In this document: piece by piece, positions 56,060-64,000 of the stretch
Numbering within the stretch: position 1 is the stretch's first letter
Layout of the letters: each line of letters begins with the position of its first letter
From: Acanthococcus lagerstroemiae
Lineage: Eukaryota > Arthropoda > Insecta > Hemiptera > Eriococcidae
Length of the DNA: 64,000 nucleotides
Direction of reading: 5' to 3'
Assembly (NCBI GenBank): GCA_031841125.1
Contig: CM063114.1
Location: 45,405,574-45,469,573, forward strand
Made by a program: the position numbers and the translations under genes
The notes under the pieces: model-generated
What the model saw: the letters and a program-made list of their open reading frames with translations, nothing else
Database searches by the model: none
What the model was told of the DNA's origin: nothing

Positions 56060-56850
56060 ACAAACTTTTTTTTACTACCGTGTGCTTATGAAGCTGTGGC
56101 AGAGAGGGTGTAAAAATTTAATGATGGGAATGAAAACGCGCTCTATGGGGTACAGCCTGGTGCGATGTCAATTAACAACTTTATAGATTTTTTTTTCGTG
56201 TGGCTTAATGCCGAATGTGAAGGGGTGAGAGGTGAAAGAATAAAATTCGAAAATTGGTTTATAGGTTTTGTAGGTCGCTGCATTCGATTTTAGGGGCAGT
56301 ATTTGGGTGTCATTTAATTTCTGTGTTTTTTTTTGCCTCAGATTTCTTTGGGAGAATACCGGCTCAGTCTTCTATCATCAAACTTCATAAATTTTTTTTT
56401 TTGCTTTATTATTATAATAAGTTCGTGATGGTGAGTTTTATACTTCTTTTTATAATTATAACGTTCACATGGTATAGTTTCAGTTCCTACTACTTTTTTT
56501 TTTTACTTTATTGATATTAGAGTTCCAAATCAAAGCTGAGCAAGAAACCCTGATTCCAATCGTGTTTATCTGGATAGGCCTATAAGTTCTTTATGATAAT
56601 ATTACTATTGAAATAGGGCGTGACAATGAGCAGAAGTACCCTCAGTAGGTACCTCTATTAAGGACGTGAAAGGCGCAGGATAATTCGGTGATTTTTCATT
56701 TCGGAGAGACACAAGAATGGGTCATCCGATTTTTATTTCTAAAGAGAACAAAGCTTACACGTTATTAGATTTTCATTTCATAAATAGACAGACATACTTT
56801 ACTATTGCATACGTTTGGGTCCGTCCGAAGGACGGGCTTGTATTATTATA
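56060..56850. other. AT-rich DNA without recognised gene
   Basis: T-runs and short open frames only. Confidence 0.4.
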
Positions 56851-56855
56851 AGTAC

Positions 56856-57073
56856 GTCTTTTCTAATTTTTGCTCTCAACCCGAGCCCTGGAATTCGCCC
56901 TTTCGTGCATTACCTCAGAGACAACGGGAAGGCTGTTAGGGCTGTCCTAGCCCTCTTTTCTTCTTGCCTAAAAACCGGCCAAGGAGAAATGTAGCGAGTT
57001 GCTACATGGGCTCGAACCCAGGACCTTCGGATTCCGAGACCAGCGCGCTATCCACTCGGTCACCCAGACCCCG
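56856..57073 (-). mobile_element. tRNA-derived SINE (family S1), minus
   Basis: Reverse strand carries GGGTGACCGAGTGGATAGCG and CTGGGTTCGAGCCC. Flanked by TATTATAAGTAC / TATCATAAGTAC (11 of 12). Confidence 0.8.
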
Positions 57074-57399
57074 TATCATAAGTACTACTGGTCGTATTAA
57101 AAGTAGCAAACGGAGAGGGGAGGTCACATTTTGATACGTTTTTCAAACTTCCAATGCTCTGGAATGCATCATGAAGAGCGAGGCGTCTGCAAGAGCGAAG
57201 CCTGTAACGGCTGCTTTACTCCTCGGGACGCCCTTGACTGGTTCGTAGAAATTGTGATAATCGTTCATTTCATCCGCACGAATCATGAAGTTTCGCATGT
57301 GGATTTCGAGAGGCACTATTACCTATTGGTCAGGCAAACTCAAACTAAAGAAAATAATTTCAATGAGGGCAAGCATTCTATTTACACTGATCAAAAAAT

Positions 57400-57622
57400 G
57401 TAGTATCCTTTTGGCCGAGTGGATAGCGCGCTGGTCTCGGAATCCGGAGGTCCCGGGTTCGAGCACACGTAGCAACTCGCAACATTTTGACACAGGCCGG
57501 GTTTTCGGCAAGAAGTAAATAGGGCTAAGACAGCCCTGAGAGCCTCCCAGACGTCTCTGAAGCAATGCTCGAAAAAGCGGATTCCAGGGCTCGGGTTGAG
57601 AGGAAAATTAGAAAAAGAGAGC
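57400..57622 (+). mobile_element. tRNA-derived SINE (family S1), plus
   Basis: TGGCCGAGTGGATAGCGCGC (A box) and CCCGGGTTCGAGC (B box), then a tRNA-unrelated body ending GGAAAATTAGAAAAAGAG. Confidence 0.8.
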
Positions 57623-58044
57623 CGGGGGACTTTCACAACTTCTAACGCCATATCTCAATGGCAAATGGTCATATGAGATCCTCACATTGAAAGTCTACTC
57701 AAAAGTATTACCGAAAGTTTCCATCAAAATTTGTAAACATTGGCTGATTTGTTCATCTACTTTCCAACTTTGACGTCTAATAGCTCAGGGGTATTGATTT
57801 TTCGCGTCCGATTACATACGTGAAAGTAGACGAACGTGAGTTTCTGCATCCTTCGGCGTTATACATTGTTAAAACCTACATACAAAACGAATCTGTCACA
57901 AGTGTGATAAAACTGTGCCTGTAATAGCGAGAAATGGATACCTGAACCTGCTGAAACATGGGAAATAACGGCGGCGAAGAAATCAATCTAAAAACCCTAC
58001 GGCTTGAAAAGCGTTTAATGAAAACAGCTGGTTATGCCTTCTAC

Positions 58045-58165
58045 CACAAAGTGGCCACTTTTTCTTAGAATGATTTTGCTCGACTTTTCCCGGTTTTCCA
58101 GACCAATTTTCCAAATTTTCCCGGATATTTTTTCAGCTAGTACTGTACACAGCTTTGAGAATCAT
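58045..58165. repeat. Copy of the TTTTCCCGGTTTTCCAG repeat
   Basis: CGACTTTTCCCGGTTTTCCAGACCAATTTTCC-like block and GTACTGTACACAGCTTT match the element at 8032-8334. Confidence 0.65.
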
Positions 58166-58169
58166 ACTA

Positions 58170-61100
58170 CATTAACATAAAATTTGATAGCGCGTACGAT
58201 TAGGCGCGTATGATCGGGCGCATAAAATTGGCCGCGGATTCTTTGGGCGCAAGTTGAAACGCTGGTGGGCGCAAGATGAAATATGTCAGTGGCAATTTTG
58301 TGAGGGAAGTCACAAATTGAATAAGAAAAAATGTTCTGAAAAATCTTGATTCAGGTTCAGTCACCTTATCAGGGTCTCAGTGTCGAATAGAAAAAAGGGA
58401 CATACAACTCCCGACTTTCGTACCTTTCTTAAAACGCCTGTTTACTCTAACACTATAAATACTGAGTGGAAACAGCGAAGTATTTAAACTAAGGGGAATG
58501 TATAATAGCACAGGAAAGTAAAAAATTTGCACAGGGAAAAAGTACACAGGAAAATTAGTAGAAATCCCACACATTTAAAATGAAAATTACGAGATCTGTC
58601 ACACACAGCATTTATAGGGGTATGAACGAGATTTTTTTTTCACAGGAGAATAATGAAATATTTATTTATTCATTTATTTATTTTTTTTTTATTTTTTTAT
58701 TTTTTTGTATTCAAAGACGTGACACATTTCAAAACATTATTAGCGAGTACCATCGCTGAGCAGATGTTTCTCCTCATGTTAAGGGGCGAGAAAAACGAAA
58801 TGATGGAGACGGCGAAAGAAGCCGAAGATCTATTATTTCCCGGAAAATATGGAGTTTTAATTCAGATAATGTCTCATTTGTCATAATTCATAAACATTAA
58901 ATTGCTGACAATTCACGGGCGTTTAAAATATGGTCCGTGATTTTCATACTGATATGTCATGATTTTTTTCTCGGGATTATTTGTTTTTCTATAGTTCACT
59001 CGTCACTTTTCCCGTTCATGTTTTCTTTTTACCGGGATATTTTGTTCCCTTGCTGCTTATAAATTTTTCCCGTGGAAAAAGTTTATTATTCCTGTGAATA
59101 TAATTTTTCATTTCTGTGGTGATAAATGCACGCCTTCAACTAAAAATATTGAATCAATGGAAACAATGTAGTTGAACTTCACTGGTACACCCAAAATATC
59201 TTATTTAAGGTTATCAAAATAAAATAAACATGACTAACCGACCAGTTCGTTTGCGTTTCAACAAAATGGGAGGAATTTGAGGATGAAAAATTTTCTTTAC
59301 AATGAAAGAAATTATTACAGATGGACAAAGTTCTTTTCATTCACAATTACCTTCCTACATCCTAAGAAAGGAGGTAAGTTACTTCATTAAAAATGAAGAA
59401 AAAACAAACAGTTCATCTTGTTCTTCAAAAAAAGAACTAAAATTTGTCGGATTCAGGTTTAGAGGTGAAACACTTTTTTCTTTTCTTGGAGAACAGAAGA
59501 AAGTTCTCCTCATTATACTGGAACAGAAAAATAGGTTTCTCTAGACTGAAAAAAATAAATAAGATAACCGAGTTTTCATCCCTTCAAGTTCGTTTCCTTC
59601 TTGAATGAGACAGACGTGGTTTGCTCTCAAGAGAATGGAAAAAACATAGTTCTTTTTCTCAAAGAATACCAAGAGACTTGTTCTTTTTCTAAACAAGGAT
59701 TTGACTATGGTAGAAATAGGATAGAAGGCCTTCGCTTAAGCAACTCGCAGTCAAAAAATCTACTTAATCTACTTTCAATCAGCAAAATCACAATCGTATT
59801 ATTAGGAGGACCACTACAAAAAAACTTCATTACCAGCTAGTTAGAGATGGGTTACTTGGTCCCATTGATTGACATAATCGTAGCTCGTATTAGAAGGACG
59901 TTAGAGAATGCGATCTATGGGAGATCAATGAGCGTGTTGGCACTATTAGAATCACTGAAACATCCAAATCGATGTTTCCATTCAAAATCACTTCGCCAGG
60001 CTGCATCGTTAAAACTAAGATCAACCATTTTTTGATCCTTTATAGTTCGGATGTACACGGCGAATGCCACAGGCGAAAACTGAGTATCCATACACTACGA
60101 GAGCAACATGCAATACAAGTGGAACTCGCTTGTATCCCCAAGTCATGAAATGTGCAACAACTTACCTGAAACAAAAATAAAAAATCATTTTAGAAGGGAT
60201 ATCATTATTATAAAATTTTCATAAAGATGCTCTTGTCTATCTTATTATTTATTATCAACAGGTTTGTGAACAGGTTCTAAGTAGGCCTAAAAAGCACCAA
60301 TAGGCGGCCTTTCTGGACGCTTTAAAAGGCCTCTACGAAAAAATATAAAAACCACAGAAAATTCGAAGCCGGATTCGATATCAGCGGTTCCAAACCACCA
60401 AGACAGTGACAAAAGATAAAGTCAAACGCATACGACGCTCCACACTCCAGGGTAGAGGTTAGCGATGTTGGCTTGAGGCCAAAATTTCGTGAGCCTGTTA
60501 TCATCGTGGGTCTCGTTTGTTGAAAGTTTAGTCAGTTCTTCCCGAACCTCCGCCAAACAAAAGGATTCATGGTCCACTGAGGAATTTCCAGAGATAAAAT
60601 ATCCTCAAAACGTTTAGAAAAGTCTTCGGGTGTTGACAGTAACCTTGTGTGTCACGAAAGGGTATTTCACTGACTTCAGGCTTATGAAGATCCGACAAGA
60701 TTGAAAACTGGCTGAACTCGTTGCGGCCAAAATTCTGCTTCCGAAAATAAGGTTTTTTTGGTAAGCAGAAATAACAGATTTTGTTATTATCAAATTTACT
60801 CTGTATTGCCTTGAAGTTGTAAAATGATTCCACTGAATTTTGATATCAGAGAATGGAGTTCTTCGTAGTCACGCTTGTAGACAAAAACATGCTCACCGCC
60901 TCTCGACTGCCCGAAACATATACTCATTGCCCTCCTACCTCCCAAAACAAACCGGCCGTCCCTCGATCCCTACATCGACCCCAAGTGGTGTTATCACATC
61001 TGTTGAGAACTACTGATCTAGACACTAAAACATGTGTGAAAGAATATAAAAGTCCAAAAGGACATGAACCCCGCCTCAGTAAGTGTAAAAGAGTACTGAA

Positions 61101-62170
61101 CAAAGCTGAAAGGGATATTAAGTCTCAGTGAAGCATAAGCTGGTCTCAAAAAGTTTAAGTCACGTCCAGAAGAACCCTAGAGAAGTCTTGAAGAAACTGA
61201 AGGAAGATTAGAAAAACTATTGTGAAAAAAGTCTTAAATATAGTAAGGTGTTACATATTTTGCGATTTTTCTAATATTCTAGATTTTCAAATTCCAATGA
61301 GTAAACAAAGAATAGAGATGCTCATTCTTAAAATTTCAAGTCAATCAAATGATGCGAACACGAGCCCACAAACCCCCTGCCTTTCTTATTAATAATAACA
61401 TGGAGTTTCTACGTTTTTAACTAAATGAAGATAATTTCCAGTTGAAATTGGAAAAGAATTGACTAATTGTCACTCTTATTCCGAAAATAAAACATAAAGT
61501 TGCTTCATAGGTAACCTGATACAAAATTAAATAACAAAAACTTGACTACCATGAGTAAACTCATCAAAATACCTCGTTTGATTTTCCAAGTCAAACTAAT
61601 ACTCTTTCCCTCTCCTAGTTGTAATTTGGATTGTATTTTTCAATCCAAGTTAGTTTTACCCATGTAGTGCAAATCGAGGCCGGACCAAAAATTTGATGGG
61701 ATATTCGTCGACTAGGTCCCACTCTCTGAGCACGAATTCGGATCTCCACAGGACAAACCAGGATCTTCAATTGAGAAGGCCTCACATTCTACATTGGCTT
61801 CATAAAATGGGCAAGACTGACTTGATTGAAGAACGGACCTACGTCGTAAAATTTGGTCCTTACAATCTAAATTTCATCTTGAAGGGGGCACGAGTCAATT
61901 GGATTTGGTGAATGTAACCGGTAAGTTAGGAAACATACAAACGAGGTGTCGACCTATCGACTTCCTTTATACAGGGACTTTCACGAATAAGTTTTTCTTT
62001 TATCGCAAAGTTAGATCTTCGCGGGACAAAAATGAATCTTCGATAAAAATAAAGATCAACACAAAAGTCACAAAATCAAAAACTGAAACGATAAACGCCA
62101 AAAACTTATAAACATAACAAAAGTGACCAAGGCTACTCGAAAAAACGAAACGAAACAGTACAAAAAATGT
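58170..62170. other. Region without recognised gene
   Basis: Short open frames only (for example 59302-59544, 59601-59840, 60567-60833), none with a recognisable domain or consistent splicing. AT-rich. Confidence 0.4.
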
Positions 62171-62190
62171 AATTAATACCAGTAAGAAGA

Positions 62191-62409
62191 GAGGTCTGAT
62201 TGGCCGAGTGGATAGCACGTTGGTCTCAGAAGCCGGAGGTCCCGGGTTTGAGCCCACGTAGCAACTCGCCAGAATTTTCGACCTAGGCGAGTTTTTCGGC
62301 CAGAAGGGAAGAGTTCTAAGACAGCCCTAACAGCCTCCCCGACGTCTCCGAAGTAATGCTCGGGAGGGCGGATTCCAGGACTCGGGTGGAGTGCAAATTA
62401 GAAAAAGAG
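62191..62409 (+). mobile_element. tRNA-derived SINE (family S1) with perfect target duplication
   Basis: 219 bp between identical 16-bp copies of AATACCAGTAAGAAGA (62175-62190 and 62410-62425). A and B boxes intact: TGGCCGAGTGG, GGGTTTGAGCCC. Confidence 0.9.
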
Positions 62410-62898
62410 AATACCAGTAAGAAGAAAACATGACCAACAGTCAGGCACGAAATTATTATTCAACTTACTACACTGCTGACTCTTGAGCTTACAGTAGTTG
62501 GACTGACAATCAAAACAATAGATACTACAAATTTTGAACAAGGAACAAGGGATGTCACTTAACTTAATGGTAAATATAAGAGACGATTAAAGGTGAAATA
62601 ATGTCAAAAATGAACACAGAGACAAAAAAACCAACCTATTGTAGAAAATATAGACCCAAATATGTATGTAACTGATGATCATCCACCGCTGTCCCCTGTG
62701 GCTCCTTACAAATGGCAGTTAAGGTTAAAAAAACCTCAAAAGTGAAGTCAGCGACCCCAAAAACCCTATTCTAGGCATAAGTGATGCAAGATTTTATAAC
62801 ATACACCTATATCTTAACCAGCGTTGTGCCGTAGAATACATGGCGCCGAATACATCAACATTCTACGTGTAAAATAAACGTGTAGAATAGCTTGAAAT

Positions 62899-63060
62899 TC
62901 GTGTAGAATGCGTAGAATAGGCGTAAAATGAGTAAAATGCCATGTAACTCAAACCAAAAGCCAAAAAATGCAACTTTCAAAACAATTGATTTTTTGGCTT
63001 TTTGGTTTGGGTTATACAGCATTTTACTCATTCTACGCCTATTCTACGCATTTTACACAT
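62899..63060. repeat. 160-bp palindrome built from CGTAGAAT-like decamers
   Basis: Arms GTGTAGAATGCGTAGAATAG... and ...CTATTCTACGCATTTTACAC pair around a loop at 62969-62989. Each arm is itself made of related 10-mers (GCGTAGAATA, GCGTAAAATG, AGTAAAATG). Confidence 0.85.
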
Positions 63061-63159
63061 TCTCCACATTCTATGTGTATTTTACACATTTTACATCGAA
63101 AACATAGAAAAGACATTTTACGCGTAAAATCCCATCGCTGATTTCAACCCCCCCCCCCA

Positions 63160-63510
63160 TGACCCCTTATTGATGGGGCTGTAGGTGAAACGACTTCAAA
63201 AATGAAATCAGCGGCTCAGAAAACCTCTACTTCAACATTTTTGAGCTATTATAAGTCAAATTGGTCTCTCCATTTTGACCCCCTCCCCCGAATCCTCAGG
63301 GATGATTTCGTTGGTTTTAGGGTACAAAAATACTCCATAGGGTAATATCTACCATCGCACCGAGCGGCATCCCGAGTTTCAAAATTGCAGTTTCGATTTA
63401 TTTTTCTTTTGTGCCAGCTCGACTGCAATAGCGTATTTACGGGAAATTGAGTATGCAATTTCATAAGCATACATGTAATGATGAACAATGCAGGGGTACT
63501 AAACCTCTCC
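63160..63510 (-). repeat. Dispersed repeat R1, inverted copy
   Basis: Partner of 50860-51190. Its antisense open frame (63249-63512) shows no domain and is probably not a gene. Confidence 0.75.
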
Positions 63511-63559
63511 ATCAGTTTGCCGGAACGCGAAGTCGGTTCGACGCAAGGTAAACTTCGAG

Positions 63560-64000
63560 TTTAGGATCTATAATTTTTAGTTTTCGGGCCACAGTATGGA
63601 CTCACAAACAGCGACAAATGTAACACCCTCACTGAGAATACTCTGCAGCAATTTCCGATAATGCTGATCGAAAACTGGTCAGTAGTAACTCTCTCATCGA
63701 ATAATTCGAGGTGACCTAGGAGTAGTAAAATGTACGGGGAGAACTGTCTTTCAACAGTCAGCTGCCATCTCACGCTAATATCACCTGTGAATTACAGGAG
63801 ACATCCATTCGCTGACCAGGCTTGCCCCAGTAATTTCATACTCGATGAGTTGACTACCTAATTTGTCACCGATAGCTTGCAAAGTTCAGCACCTTTGATC
63901 AGATAGTTATCCTTCGGCCCTGAATTGGTTACCAGTTCTGTTTGGTCACCTCCCGAGCCGATAATTTGTTTACCTGCACTTTAACTATCTACCTCCAAGT
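63560..64000. other. Right edge, nothing recognised
   Basis: No exon, repeat or element end identified. Confidence 0.4.

Noticed and set aside
57411..57470. tRNA gene (A and B boxes, Leu/Ser-like)
   Set aside because: No tRNA acceptor-stem closure; followed by a shared SINE body also present at 56856 and 62191.
59302..59840. Heat-shock-element-like GAAnnTTC clusters and two open frames
   Set aside because: The motif is short and expected by chance in AT-rich DNA with many AAGAA/TTCTT runs; no gene start was identified nearby.
1..64000. Bacterial-type systems, CRISPR arrays, operons, phage genes
   Set aside because: No regularly spaced direct repeats with unique spacers and no dense ORF packing; splice signals and retroelements show a eukaryotic chromosome.

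Overview
This is eukaryotic nuclear DNA: AT-rich, intron-bearing and packed with retrotransposon and DNA-transposon remains. The gene family and the repeat types (RTE, Jockey, mariner, MULE, hAT, tRNA-derived SINEs) fit an arthropod, most likely an insect and perhaps a hemipteran. The species cannot be named from sequence alone.

The only protein-coding genes I can reconstruct are two tandem, head-to-tail, minus-strand genes for 'nose resistant to fluoxetine' (NRF-6 type) proteins: a secreted NRF domain followed by a multi-pass acyltransferase-3 membrane domain. They lie in a large tandem duplication (about 4-14108 and 25152-38982, spacing about 25 kb, nearly collinear). Gene B runs from 36131 down to 19841. 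Its 13 exons join with compatible splice phases into one 2187-nt frame (728 aa plus stop). Gene A runs from 18257 down past the left edge. It has two further 5' exons (18257-18177 signal peptide; 18075-17553 Asn/Ser-rich stalk plus start of the NRF domain), but carries a 2-bp deletion, a shifted splice acceptor and a nonsense codon, so it looks like a pseudogene. Exons 1-2 for gene B were not found. Instead the acceptor tract of its exon 3 is itself an open frame starting with a signal-peptide-like sequence.

Layout: 1-11.2 kb gene A exons 11-3; 11.2-17.5 kb gene A intron 2 with an RTE relic, a Jockey relic and a 1-kb insert; 17.5-18.3 kb gene A exons 2-1; 18.3-19.8 kb intergenic with SINE-like repeats; 19.8-25.1 kb gene B exons 15-12; 25.1-36.1 kb gene B exons 11-3 (second duplicon); 36.1-40.8 kb RTE, MULE and Jockey relics; 41-42.7 kb CpG-rich unique DNA; 42.7-50.5 kb nested transposons (mariner, several LINEs, MITEs); 50.5-64 kb dispersed repeats, a hAT-type MITE, an RTE relic, a fold-back element, three copies of a tRNA-derived SINE and palindromes, with no recognisable host gene.

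No CRISPR array, rRNA or functional tRNA gene was seen. Exon ends come from reading splice motifs and phase by eye; no transcript or database search was available.
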